Under the pieces are notes generated by a model that was given only the letters and a program-made list of their open reading frames with translations, was not told where the DNA came from and did no database searches. From positions 1-58,185 of the forward strand of contig JAQGDQ010001162.1 in the NCBI GenBank assembly GCA_030141605.1: a stretch of 58,185 bases of DNA. The letters run 5' to 3'. Positions 35,794 to 47,857 of this stretch are shown here, in pieces. This DNA is from Tubiluchus corallicola. Its lineage: Eukaryota > Priapulida > Priapulimorpha > Priapulimorphida > Tubiluchidae. The translations under genes and the position numbers were made by a program. Positions within the stretch are counted from its first letter, which is position 1, and each line of letters begins with the position of its first letter.

Positions 35794-38700
35794 TTAATAG
35801 GAACGCGTTCTGAACAGGAAATCATTTAAAATGTGCTTAACTTCAATAAAAAGTTTGTGAATAAGCCACGATGTTCCCTCAGCATTACCATTTATAAAGT
35901 ACAACAAATGGTTAAGTTGATCCTCTGTCAAGGCACAAACTCTCCTTATTTCTGGTGGCTCAGCTCTACAGCTTGATGGAGATAACTCAAGGTTTCCCAT
36001 AAGGCCACTCTGTACATCATCAACACCCCATGTGAAAAGGTAGGAATCATCAGTGTATGTGCAGGACTCTCTCAAAGTATCTGGAAGGCAAATAATGTGA
36101 GGGCCGTGTCAGATGTGCAAAAATTCTAGTAATTGTCTCGGTTGCGGTAATCAACAATATTTAACAGCAATAAAATACAGCAAGCAGAAGTACTCTTCCT
36201 GGCCATTTAATCCTTTAAGAACATTTAGTCGCTATGTCCTAATGTTTTGTTTAATTTAATTAGCCTTTTCACAATTCCAAACGGTTGATATTGATCGTTA
36301 TAAAGTTCAAATGTTAAGTGTACCAGGTAACGCATTTGTTTTGCAAATCTCTGTACGACTAATGCAAAATGAAATAAAGTCCACTTAAACCAACGGACGT
36401 TACTGAAGTAATGCGGGCGACGAGTTTGTTTTACTACACGTCACGTGACCATTGTAGTTAAGATGTGTTGCTGTGGTACACTTGACGTTTGAAATGCAGC
36501 AGCTGCGCATGCGCGCGGTGAAAAGGCTTATTGGTAGACCTTTCATCCAGTGAGATATGTGATGGAAAAATACAAGAATCTCAAAATGAAACAGTATTAA
36601 AAATCATAATTATACTAACTTATAGCACCAATGTCTAGTTTGCTGGCAGCGATTACAACTCCAGTAATCATTCCTGTAAAACTGCGTGTTGGATCAATTG
36701 TGCCGGGATTTGTTTGATCCTGCCCAACAGTCACAATTCCTCCCGTTAGTATCTGTCCGGGTGAAGAGTTAAACGCTCCTTCTGAATAACAAAACATCTC
36801 ATTTCAGTGACATAAGTGTGAGAGGAATAGGGGCGTATGAAGACTACGACGCATTAGGCTGATAGTTCTGTCCTGTCGGCTTCTATTGTGAATTTGTAGT
36901 TGTTTATGTAATGAGCTGCTCAAACAATTACTTGTGGTGTATTAGAAATGAAATTAACGTAGTTTCTGTGGGGTCATTATTAATTACGTATTATTTGCAT
37001 AGTGTGTATATTCACGTAGCCTGCGCAATTTCTTGTTGGATAATACCTTGGCTCTGTTTGCTGTGTGGCACTTGCCTGCAACTGCCTGCGGTGTGTTATA
37101 AAAAGTGTCCTTTGCATGAATATAAAAGTATAAACATAGTTATTTTTTCTGCGAGAATTGAAAATAATTAAATATACTCTTTATTATTATTATTATTATT
37201 AAAAATCCTGTTGTTTGGGTAATTGTATTCCTAGAGAATTAAGGTAAAAAACTAAAGCATTGAAGGTAAAAACCTAAAGGATTGTTCACACTGTCTTACA
37301 CGGACTCATGTGCGAATTTTTACTATATTTTGGGCAATCAAGGTGTAACTCGTGACAGCGGGACTGCTTGGCAAAACATCCTAACAACAATTTAACAATC
37401 TCTTAGACACGCTGTCGCAACCATTTTTTCTCAAGGTAAATTTTTAATTGATTAACAAAATTTTTACCTAATTTTATGCAGCAGCACCTATTGCGTTATT
37501 CTGTTCTAAAAACTCACAAAAATGTAAACTGCACAATTGTTATACATGTTTCTCCTTTCCAACTAACTACTGATGCTATTACTGTATTACTGTGTGTATC
37601 AAGTGACCATCAAGCAATTTTGTCTGCAACCTGTGCTGTAACAACCAGACTAAGTATGAAAGTAAAATTCTCAAGGTCACCCCAGGGCTTGACTCTGAGG
37701 TGTTTATTGTTGACTAGGTAACTTGACTTAAACGTTAACCAAAGAGAAACCGCTATAGCTAGGTAGTGATGAGTAAAATATATAGGAGTTTTCAGGCAAA
37801 GGGGAAGATATTAATCAGTAGAAATATGAATAAAACTCCTCGAATGTTTAATTTATATGATTTGAGCAGTATTGATTTTTCTCTCTGGAATGTATCTTTT
37901 TCATTACTTTCTATGGAAGTCTTGGCTTCGTTTAATACCTTTTCGATTCCTTCTGTATAGAGAAAGACAATCGTATCTCACACTCGTTATATTCCGCATC
38001 AGTTAAACTCACAGCAGAGATACCTGCTACATGTAGTTTTGTGCTGACGCAATCAGAATGGTCACGTGTCCGGGGATTGTTTCGGCGCGCACGAGTCTGC
38101 AGAAGACGAGTGTACAAGAGCGGACATGTTTGTTTAGATTACTAGTGTTGTAAAAGTTTCGTCAGCGTCTTTGTTTGTGAAATTGTCATAGAAGTTCTTG
38201 TTTCACACCGCAAGTTGTGTATTTCAGAAAATATCAATATACAAATATTTGTGGCAAATTCGACTGTTTTACGATTTTCGATATACAAGTAAATTATAGA
38301 TAATTAGCTCTGAAACTTGGGCGAAGTGACAGGGCATCGCCACAAGTTTAACACCTTTTCGATTCCTTCTTTATAGAGAAAGACAATCGTATCTCACACT
38401 CGTTATATTCCGCATCAGTTAAACTTACAGCAGAGATACCATGTACTTTACCTTCAACCACGCCATCAGCAGAAACGCAGTATTCACCGTTGCCAACATT
38501 TTTATAAGAAGCACACACGTGATGCCATTGATTGTCTCTGAGATTTATGCCAAGAAAATTTGGTGCACTAAAAACAAAAATTTTTGTGCTTAATAAACAT
38601 TTTGCTCCACATAGTAGGGGTGAGCATTCTCTACCAGAAAGCAAATTCGAATCGAACCGAATTTGTGACTTTCGAATTCGAATCGAACCGAACTTCAGTG

Positions 38701-41700
38701 TTTCGAATTCGAATTGAGATTGAAAGATTTTCGAATAACTTTTCGAACCACCATTAAAAATTAGTCTTACAAAGATCGTGCATATCACTAAATTTTGTTC
38801 TGCAATAAAACGACTAGTAATTTCTTTAAAATTGTGCGCAGAAATCACAGCTAAATTACGCTAATTGCATGATGATGTTTCAATCGTTTTAGTGATAAAG
38901 AACATATGCGATTGAAGTGCTGAATTATTCGAATCTATAGTTTTGGAATCGAATCGAGTTCGAACTGAAAAAACTCGTTCGAATCGACTCGAACGTTCGA
39001 TGCTCACCCCTACCACATAGAGCATTGACAACATTGATGAAAATTGGTATCCAAAAAAAATAAACATGCATGCAGTAGTGTTATAATAAATTTTAAAATG
39101 AATTGTCCGACTGGAACTACTTGAGTAAATTAGCTTGATATTTTTACTTATCCAAAAAATAAATGTGCAAATTGTTACAATAAATTAATTCAAATTGAAT
39201 TGTCTGACTTCTTCGGTCTACTCAAAGTATCCAAAAACCATTCTACTGCGCAGCAGTTCGCGCAGTTTATGCCGCAAAAATGACATACGTTACAATAAAA
39301 TTTCGTCACTTCCTCTTTTTACACTTTGGTCTACTTGTGTAAATTAACTTTGTACTTCAACTCATCCGTAGCCACTGGTTAACTAGACAGCCAATCACTC
39401 GTTAATTTAATTTTGCATGGCTTGTTTTTGTTTACTTTACTTTACCTGTACAGGTAAATTTATACAATACACTGCATGATATATGCATGCAGGCTAAAAT
39501 TGGTTTATAAAGTATCTTATAAAATTATACAAATTAGTTGATAAATATATTTGCAATTTTTGTTAGGATTGTGCATGTTGTTTGATTTTTCTTTTATTTA
39601 CATAATTATTTAAAACTGATATTAAAAACTTTATAACGGTTATAAACGGTTATTAAAAAATTTATAACCGCATGTGTTTTCGATATTTTTGTTTTTATAA
39701 AGAAATGTATGTCTCATGAGAAATGTATATATATATATATATATTTAGTTACTGACTGTGTCCACAGATTGGGATACTGATTGTGCATGACCTTTTCCTT
39801 CCTTTACGATCATTTAAGCATGAAATTAAATTGCGTGTTATATTATTTTCCTAAGTTCATTGAGTCATTGATTTTGTTAGTTTTTGGTAACCTTATTTCC
39901 GTTCTCTTTAGTTAAAAATTAGAAATAAGCAGTAATTAGCAGTAATTACTGCACTGCACAATAATAATTTAATACTTTGGGGTGGCTGATTCGATAACAA
40001 ACGCCACCCCTTCCCTTTTGTTTGGCTTTTCTTATTTATACTTATTTTTATTTATAGTGTTATTGGGATAAAAAAAAATAAATGATTTGATTTGATTTGT
40101 TATCATTTTACTAGTTCATAAAAATGAGTTTATTATGCTTACCCTAGTTTACCGTTGAAGACTATTAGGAGAGTGGTGCCACTCAACGAAAGTATGAATT
40201 GATTCTGCATCGATACAGCATATTCTATTAACGTCATACTGCTGGGGTTATTCGTTTTCATCCACTGAAAAATTACATAAGGAAAATGGTAGCTCTAGTC
40301 TAAATAATTATGCAAATACTGGAGCAGAAAGGGTCTGACTAAGGAGTCTGGACATACTAGCTCCAATGATGCAAAAAATGTGATGCCGAATTTCATATGG
40401 AGCGTTTTGGATTTGCAAGCCAACTAAACCCACAATAGCAAAGTAGCATGGATATACATTTATAATAATGTAGGTAAAAAACATAGATAAAGAAGCTTTG
40501 TTACTGATCTTCATCTATAAATCCGTCTTTTGTAGATTTAGACGGCTGACAATGTTGTTTGCACAGCCAAAACATCCCAAAACAGGGTTCTACATCATTC
40601 ATTCATTGTTCTAGTTCTAGATGTTATATGCTATGTGGCGCTATCAAGTAAATAAGCCTTTTTACAGTTTCGGTGTGCGGCCAGTTGCTGTAGGTCGAAG
40701 GTTAAGTGTACCACAGCAACGCTTCTTAACGACAACCGTCACGTGACATGTGTTTTAAAGCAAAGCTCTCTGCCCAACAGTTTAGTAACTTCAGCAGTTT
40801 TACGTGGACTTTACTAAATTATGCATTAGTCTGCACGTAGAGTGATTTACTAGCAGGATCTTGCTTAGGAAAAAGAAAAAATGAACTAGGTAAAGCTCTA
40901 GCTAGCTGTGCTACCATTATGACAGCATGGCCTGTGATGCATTATCAAGTGTACACAAATGCGTTGTCTGGTACACTTAACCTTTGACCTTCCCATGATC
41001 ATCATCAATCGCTGGAACTGTGACGAGGACTATTACTACATATTAACCATACCTCCTAGCGAAATTTACTTTTGTCAAATAGCTACTGTACTGATTTTTT
41101 CAGGCAATTAAACTGATATAAGCTATAAAACTCCCTTATTCACAAACACACCAACATTCAGCGAAAAAAAAAGAAAATTTACGGTTATACAAAAATACTT
41201 TGTATTTATAGATACTAATTTCTTGTTGATTTTGCTGTTATTATGTACGCTCGATACGGTTGTCGTTGGTTGTCGTTGTTGCTGTCATTGTCACTGTCGT
41301 CATTGTTGTCGTTGATGCTGTTGCTACCATCGTTTTCGTTGTTGTCGATGTTGTGGTTGTGGCTGTCTTTGTCATTCGTTGTACTTGTTGTCAAACGGTT
41401 CAGTGATTATATCGCCTACAGACGTTGTTTTATACTTCTGACTTGGAAGTAATCAATTCTGCTGTATAGATTCTTTATGGAAAATGAATAAATATAAAAT
41501 ATTTGGAAAATTATAAAATATTTGAAAAATTATAAAATATTTGGAAAATTATAAAATATTTGGAAAATAATAAAATACTACACCCACCGCTGAACGGGCT
41601 ATTTATCCATACCCAGCACCACCCTCGGCCCGTTCCCGTTCTCCAGATCTCAGGCGTATAACTTTTGCAAAAAACGGCCGAAAAATGGCCATTTTTGGAG

Positions 41701-43765
41701 GTTTTTCGCCCCCTGTTTCTCCCGGTGGGCCCCATTTGAAAAATAAACCCCCAATGAGACGACACTAGATCGAGACCTTTCGTTTGATATATAGATCGCC
41801 GCAAATGGTGCCGTCGGCGAGCTGTAGCCTCGAATCTTATATATATATATACCAAGAATATTAATATATAGATTTGGAAAATTGTAAAAGATTTGGAAAA
41901 AAATAAAATATTAGAAAAATTTGCAAAAGTAAAATATTGGTACTTACTCCTAAAGTCAAATGTTAGGTTAACAGCACCTACCAGGCACATTGTTATTTCA
42001 TCCATGACAGATGTGATGACGCCATCTAGCTTTATATAATCCATAGGATTACGTGTAGGAAAGTTTACCATCAACCCGTCTGGTTCTGTTGGAACTTCGA
42101 CATCGTGACAAGTTGGATTAAGGTCTACAATGACAAAATTGAGGTTAAATTAAACAAGTCCTTGCTAGACAAATCAAGATGAGAAAGATTTCGGAAAATG
42201 GGTATTATGTGTGTGGAAGTTGTAACTGTATATTTTTAGGTGCTGCCATCTATTGACTAATCACTTTACATTTTACTAGCTAAACTCACCCCTAGTATAA
42301 TTGTTCGGTCCAGTGAATATGCATACTCACTGGATCTCTCCCTATTTTACTGTAATGATATTTGTGAAGCCAAGTTTGCATAATTACCTCTACCTATATA
42401 TACTGACTGGATTCTACTTCTAGTCACTCTCTGTCACGCTCTCAGTGCAGTGCAGTCGTGCTACTCATGTGACTCTCTGTCACACTCTCAATGCAGTGCA
42501 GAAGTCATGCCAGTCGTGATACTCATGTCACTTACTGTCTAACTCTCAGTGATCATTGCAGGACACTCTTGTCCTCAGTGTGCAGTGTAGCCGTCATTCT
42601 ACATATGTGTGTGTAGTCTAATAAACGTTTTCAGTTTTGTGCAGTTTTATTGTTTTTCTACAAAGTGTTCAACTACAACCTCAAACATGACAGAAAAATC
42701 TTCTAAAATAGCCACAAATCGTTTTCATAAATATCAGCAAGGAAGCGCAATCTATTACAATATTGCAAAATTGCACGAGAGAAATTTGCTGTTTCAGATT
42801 AAGATGTACAACGTTAATACGTACAACCTTCAAATAATTAAACAAGTTTCCTATGCGAATCCAATAAGAACATTTTAAAAATCCACATTGATTGGCAGTT
42901 TCTAAATTTAATTAATTGCTTTTAATTGCATGAATTTTAATTTGTAAAATTTTGCTCTGGATGTCTGCTGAAAAAATTTTGCACTAGGCCTACATGATGT
43001 GACACCTAGGCCTACATGATGTGAGTCTAGACCTACATGATGTGTATATAGATTAAATCTCAAATTTTATGCTAAAATCTAAACGGTTATTCGTTGTGAT
43101 TGCTAGGACCCTGGTGGCGAGACCCCGACGACGAAACAGTAGATTTTCAAGTCTAGAACATTACTAGAAAGCAAGCACATTTAACATTGCATTGATTAGT
43201 ATTATGAATTGTACTTTGTATATGAGAAATGGACCGAAGGTGGCCATAATCAGAAATTACCTGAATTCAAAATATGGACAAAATCACAAAAAAAAATCGC
43301 TAACCTTCGATCTTTCTGATTCCACGTCTTACGAACGTCTTATGATGGCGAAGCTCATCTTGATAATATCCTGAATAAAAAGACGTAAATCGATATAATA
43401 TCAGTTCACCGTGTAAAAGATTTAATGTGTAATGTTAGTTTGGATGGTGGACTCTGACTAGGCATGTTGTTTAAAACTCTTATTAATTATTTTGTTAATG
43501 TCGTATTAGTAATTAATAATTAACAGTCATTGAACTCTAGTAGAACTTTGCGCCTTCCCACCCCTGCGCCGGAGGTGATTGCCCCGTCACCCCCCTGTTG
43601 TCATGCCTTTGACAAGTCCTGCTTTAAGAGTGACAGACAGCTTGAATGAGGCGAAAACAGAAATTAGCATTTTTCAAACTCACCGTCTTCAATACCACAC
43701 TGTACTGCCAAAGCCATGAGCATCAGAATCCCAGAAATGAGAAACTGCAACAGAAAAAACAGCAT
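35794..43765 (-). CDS. Secreted pentraxin-like protein (6 coding exons)
   Basis: Exons from 5' to 3' on the minus strand: 43765-43684, 42124-41982, 40264-40143, 38567-38452, 36781-36620, 36080-35794. They have GT-AG ends and consistent phases; the total is 912 nt, 303 residues. Exon 1 encodes a hydrophobic signal peptide (MLFFLLQFLISGILMLMALA). The jelly-roll domain spans about 47-210: FPTRNPMDYIKL; TMCLWMKTNNPSSMTL; WHHVCASY (pentraxin HxCxSW signature, with Tyr for Trp); VGQDQTNPG; IDPTRSFTG. Cys74 and Cys134 are spaced like the pentraxin disulfide pair. Against the Ca2+ loop of C-reactive protein, Asp176 and Gln177 are kept, Asp184 is a likely equivalent, and Thr178 and Arg187 replace usual ligands, so calcium binding may be altered. 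Residues about 215-303 form a C-terminal extension I do not recognise. The exon 2 donor (GTAGGT) was preferred over a later GTAAGT because only it keeps frame into WMKT. More 5' exons are possible. It is convergent with TELO2. Confidence 0.8.
36845..37165 (+). mobile_element. Dispersed repeat family X (upstream of pentraxin exon 5)
   Basis: Aligns by eye with 21780-22110. It lies in the intron between exons 4 and 5 of the pentraxin-like gene and is followed by an (ATT)n run at about 37180. Confidence 0.6.
37780..37945 (+). repeat. Dispersed element, single-unit copy of the 8.9-kb array element
   Basis: Matches the reverse complement of about 9130-9300, including GAAGTCTTGGCTTCGTTTAA, but with only one unit. 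Lies in a pentraxin intron. Confidence 0.65.
37936..38030 (-). repeat. Direct duplicate of the sequence following pentraxin exon 4
   Basis: About 95 bp closely matching 38344-38441, which begins about ten bases beyond the exon-4 donor. Shared block: CTTTTCGATTCCTTCT, then AGAGAAAGACAATCG. Confidence 0.75.
38615..39012 (+). mobile_element. hAT MITE, TTCGAA-rich family, copy 1
   Basis: Ends TAGGGGTGAGCAT and ATGCTCACCCCTA, with an exact target duplication CCACATAG at 38607-38614 and 39013-39020. It lies about 40 bp upstream of the pentraxin exon-4 acceptor. Confidence 0.92.
39960..40105 (+). mobile_element. LINE 3' end remnant
   Basis: A stem-loop (GGGGTGGC pairing with GCCACCCC) followed by AATAAATGATTTGATTTGAT, matching the hairpin-plus-short-repeat layout of LINE 3' ends. 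Confidence 0.4.
41480..41960. repeat. 20-bp AT-rich array with a GC-rich insert
   Basis: Copies of AAAATATTTGGAAAATTATA lie on both sides of a GC-rich block at about 41574-41835. The block has no long frame or recognised element. It lies in a pentraxin intron. Confidence 0.6.
42212..42692 (+). mobile_element. LTR-like element, plus copy
   Basis: Matches the reverse complement of 47144-47635. Starts TGTGGAAGTTGTAACTG, has CTATATATA near 42393 and AATAAA near 42621, and loses similarity at about 42692. The layout (TG start, TATA, polyA signal) suggests a solo LTR. Confidence 0.55.
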
Positions 43766-44125
43766 ACAGTTGCAAGAACATTTTACTGAGAATAGGATAA
43801 TTTGCAAAACAAAGTGCGCATGCGCATTACTAACCAGCTTGACTAATTTTCGACACAGTGACAGCACCTGCTGTGTGTGAGTGTGAGTGCAAACAGCAAG
43901 AACATACTGTCGCATACGGCAGAAAATCTCTGTGCAACAAACTGCACGTCTGGGAACACTATCCAGAACAATATTTGCCCGCACACGGCAACTTTTGTGT
44001 GAAGCAACCTGAGAGCGACACCCCCCCCCAAAAAAAACATGATGAAGTTTAGACTGCAATAATATCTACATGTGTGAATTTGCTCTAGAAACTTCAAATT
44101 TAATTTGTGTGATACGCCTGTTCGT

Positions 44126-44479
44126 TAGGGGTGAGCATTCTCTACCAGAAAGCGAATTCGAATCGAACCGAATTTGTGACATTCGAATCGAACCGAACTT
44201 CAGTGTTTCGAATTCGAAGCGAATTCGAATTGAGATTGAAAGATTTTCGAACAAGTTTTCGAACCAGCATTAAAAATTAGTCTTACAAAGGTCATGCATA
44301 TCGCTAGATTTTGTTCTGCAATAAAACGACTAGTAATTTGTTTAAAATTGTGCGCAGAAATCACAGCTAAATTATGCTAATTGCATGATGTTTCAATCGT
44401 TTTAGTGATCAGGAACATATGTGATTGAAGTGCTGAATTATTCGAATCGAGTTCGAACTGAAAAAACTCGTTCGAACTA
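44126..44479 (+). mobile_element. hAT MITE, TTCGAA-rich family, copy 2, 3' end deleted
   Basis: Starts TAGGGGTGAGCATTC. Flanked by CTGTTCGT at 44118-44125 and 44480-44487. The last 30 or so bases of the element, except the final CTA, are missing. It lies about 360 bp upstream of pentraxin exon 1. Confidence 0.85.
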
Positions 44480-44904
44480 CTGTTCGTTAGCTTTTTAGTG
44501 AACATTACAAGTTTGTAACTTTAGTACAGTAATTTATGGTGGTAGAACTTTTACATTTTAAACTTAAATGCCGGAACGACATCTACGTATTTAGACAACT
44601 GAATAGATGGCAGCAAAAACTAAAAGAATCAGCCTTCTTACATCGTGGTTTTTACGACAGGCAAGTGATGTGGTGACCAAAGTGATGCGGTCATGGTCAC
44701 AGTATAAAAATTTGGACACAATTGGTTGCCGCCATTCACTTGAAAACCGTGACGTAACTGGGTGATTTGTGACTTTTCTTAAACGCGTAAAGATTTGTCA
44801 AGAAAGTGAAACCTGGTCGTATGAACTATGGGTCTGGAATTCAAAGAAAATGAACGAACGTCGCACAGAATCGTCAGTTTAAAGAACAAAACAAGGCATT
44901 CAGT

Positions 44905-46520
44905 ATGTTGGGTTTATTTTACTGTTATCATTTAAACTGTTTGTGGTGTGCTAAAGGAAAGAACAAGTCACTCAGTAAGTTGGGTTCAATTTACTGTTAT
45001 CATTTAAACTGTTTGTGGTGTGTTAAAGGAAAGAACAAGTCACTCAGCATGTTAGGTTTATTTTACTGTTATCACTTTTTGTGGTGTTATCACCTTCTAA
45101 AATTCAAATGCCTAATGTTTCTGTTAATCTAGATCGTATAGTGTAAGGTGACTTAAGTCTATGTATCGTATAGATTGAATTTTAATATGTTCGCTTAACT
45201 CCTAAATGCTATAAGGTGAATCCTTCACCTGACTCCGAGAGCTTTGGATGTCAGTCTAGTAAGCAATGATCGTCTTATCTAAACTTCACCTTGACCTTCG
45301 CGTTGTGAGAAAGGTCTATATCTCTCAAGTTTCCTAGCTATGTCCCCGCAATATGGACGATAGTTAATACAAAGCGAACTAATCAGATTCGTATATCGGA
45401 AATAGTGTTGCTTGAGTTAAACACTGATAATATACATTAACTCAATTGTTAAATGTCCAAGAGAATTGTTTTATTGATTTACAATAATTACTGCTTAAGT
45501 ATATCTTACAAGATTTAGTCCTTAAGCGCTTTTGATGCTCACAACTATTTTGTTAGCTTCTCAAAAGTACTTCTCTGAACAATTCTTCAATTCCTAATTC
45601 CTATCACCTAAGGTGTATACTTTACACTTATTCTCACTATAGTACAATGTGAACTTATACGAACTACTAACGATATGCACAGTTAATTCTCAGTTTTACC
45701 AATATGTTAAGATTACTTAACTCTGCGGATTTGACCCAATGTACAATACAATATGGTCAATTCCGATAGTTGATACAAGATTTCTCGTCGGCTCAGTGCC
45801 CAGATTATCCTAGGAACGCAGAAAGATGTCTACGCTGAACTTCAGGAGTTGTCTTGTTGATCGAATCGCCTTCTGTGTGTTTTACCGTACACACAGCACG
45901 TGTCTCCTCCAATACGATCGGGTGGAACGAGCGCTGGGTTATTCGAACCCGGGGCTTATATTTCATTGAGGTAACCTTGCAGTAACCTTGCACAATTTCT
46001 GCGTCGTATGAGGTATCAAAATTTATGGGACAAGTTTTGAAGACGCAGTCATTATACGCCCGTAAAACGTATCCGTGTTCTTTCTTCAAAAAACAACGAC
46101 CTCGCAGAGTTTTGTTAATTACTAGCAATCTGTGCATAACGCTCATTATGAACGGTACATCCGTCTCGACTTAATGTTAGCTAATTATCTTAAGCATCTT
46201 AGAGTGTCCTGACGTAAACGCTATTTTTAGTTCTGACAACCTACGCTGTTTACAGTTCATTAAATCCGGGCTTTCAGCTGAGTGAGTTTCTTATTGCATT
46301 ATCTGTAAATTTATTCATGCAATCAGGGAGGCAGGCCCTTATACGAAAATATCGAAAATCATCGATTTATAAATTTATTCACCACAGTGTGCTAAAGGAA
46401 AGAACAAGTCACTCAGCATGTTGGGTTTATTTTACTGTTATCACTTAAACTGTTTGTGGTGTGCTAAAGGAAAACAAGTCACTCAGCTTGCCGGGTTTAT
46501 TTTACTGTTATCACTTAAAC
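44905..46520 (+). repeat. 72-bp tandem array split by a 1.3-kb block
   Basis: About three units (TTTATTTTACTGTTATCA and GTGCTAAAGGAAAGAACAAG) at 44905-45085 and about two more at 46385-46520. The block at about 45090-46384 between them has no visible terminal repeats and contains the 113-codon minus frame. Confidence 0.8.
45805..46146 (-). CDS. Isolated 113-codon ORF, unknown
   Basis: An uninterrupted frame from ATG to TAG. It is clearly richer in GC than the flanking DNA and carries several cysteines (GRCFLKK, DCVFKTCP, VQGYCKV). It sits inside a 1.3-kb block that interrupts a 72-bp tandem array. No family was recognised, and no introns, signal peptide or membrane segment were seen. It could be a small gene, part of a transposon or a chance frame. 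Confidence 0.25.
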   Translation of the reverse strand: MSVMHRLLVINKTLRGRCFLKKEHGYVLRAYNDCVFKTCPINFDTSYDAEIVQGYCKVTSMKYKPRVRITQRSFHPIVLEETRAVCTVKHTEGDSINKTTPEVQRRHLSAFLG

Positions 46521-47143
46521 TTAGAAAAATATAACAAAGAAATTTGCAAAGAACTGCCTATAAAGCATAAATTCAAAATCTACTACCTCTGAATAGAAAA
46601 TTTCAGGCTCGGTGGTTGCCGCCATTCATTTGAAAACGATGACGTAATCCGGACACTTCGTGACTTTTCGTGAGCGCGTCGTGGGTTTCCGTAAACGCGC
46701 GCCGATTTAACTAATTCAAACTTCTGCAGCTTACCTACTGTTCACGCGGAAATAATTCAAAATTTGCTATCTAACATTGTTAAATTGCTATGCTTTTCTC
46801 CATGTTAGCAACCTCTACGGCATGTAATCGATGATTGGAGATTCTTGCCCTAATTTAACAATAATTTATTGAATATTTAAAATGCATTAACATTAAAAAT
46901 TGACAAATGCATTTTCCATACTTATATTAACACATAAATAGTACATACACTATAGACTGTATAAGTAAAATAGACTGTATAAGTAAAACTAAAATAATAC
47001 ATGTTTATAAAACAAGTCCATATTAAATTTCTAATTAATTAAAATGGCTTCTTTATGAAAATAAATTTTCCGGAATGATTGGAAGTTGTGAAAGTCATGT
47101 ATGAAGTTGAAGTTGAACACTTATAGCCGGAATGATTGGAAGT

Positions 47144-47635
47144 TGTGAAAGTCATGTATGAAGTTGAAGTTGAACACTTGTAGAAAACGAATAAACACTA
47201 AAAACATATCTGCACAAAAACTGAAACCGTTTATTAGACTAATTACACAGTAAAATACACAAGTAAAATGAAGATCACGACTGCTGCGCTGCGCTGCACT
47301 GCACTGCACTGAGAGTGTGAGTTAGACAGTGTGTAACACGACTGCACTGCACTGAGAACGTGACAGAGAGTTACATAAGTAGATCGACTGCACGTCACTG
47401 AGAGCGTGACAGAGAGACAATGGCTAGAAGTGAAATCCAGCCTGTATATATAGGTAGAGAACTATGCAAAAACTTGGCTTCACATATCCCATTACAGTAA
47501 AAATAGGGAAGATCCAGTGAGTTTGCATATTCACTGGACCGAGCAATTGTACTAAGGGTGAGTTTAACTAGTAAAATGTTAAAGTGACTAATCAATAGAT
47601 GGCAGCACCTAAAATATACAGTTACAACTTTCACA
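47144..47635 (-). mobile_element. LTR-like element inserted in the LINE relic
   Basis: 492 bp with ends TGTGAAAG and CTTTCACA. The 5-bp flanks GAAGT and GAACT are a near-perfect target duplication. On the minus strand it carries a TATA-like CTATATATA and AATAAA. A 57-bp junction segment (LINE flank plus element end) is tandemly duplicated at 47069-47143. Confidence 0.65.
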
Positions 47636-47857
47636 GAACTGTTGCGCATTATTGATCTTACGTGCATGAATTGGTAAATCATTCCATAATTCTGGTGCCG
47701 CTATGCTAAAACTATGAGAAGCACATGTGACTAGATTACAACGCGGTACAACAAGTGTCGACGAATTAATTGATCTAAGATTGCAATTGGGCGAGTATGG
47801 CTTCAAGAAATCAGGTATATAGGAGGGCGCTAAATCATTCAGAGCTTTAAATGTTAA

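Noticed and set aside
41511-42074. Longer reading of pentraxin exon 2 using the later GTAAGT donor
   Set aside because: It would enter exon 3 out of phase and meet a stop at once; the earlier GTAGGT gives the conserved CLWMKT join.
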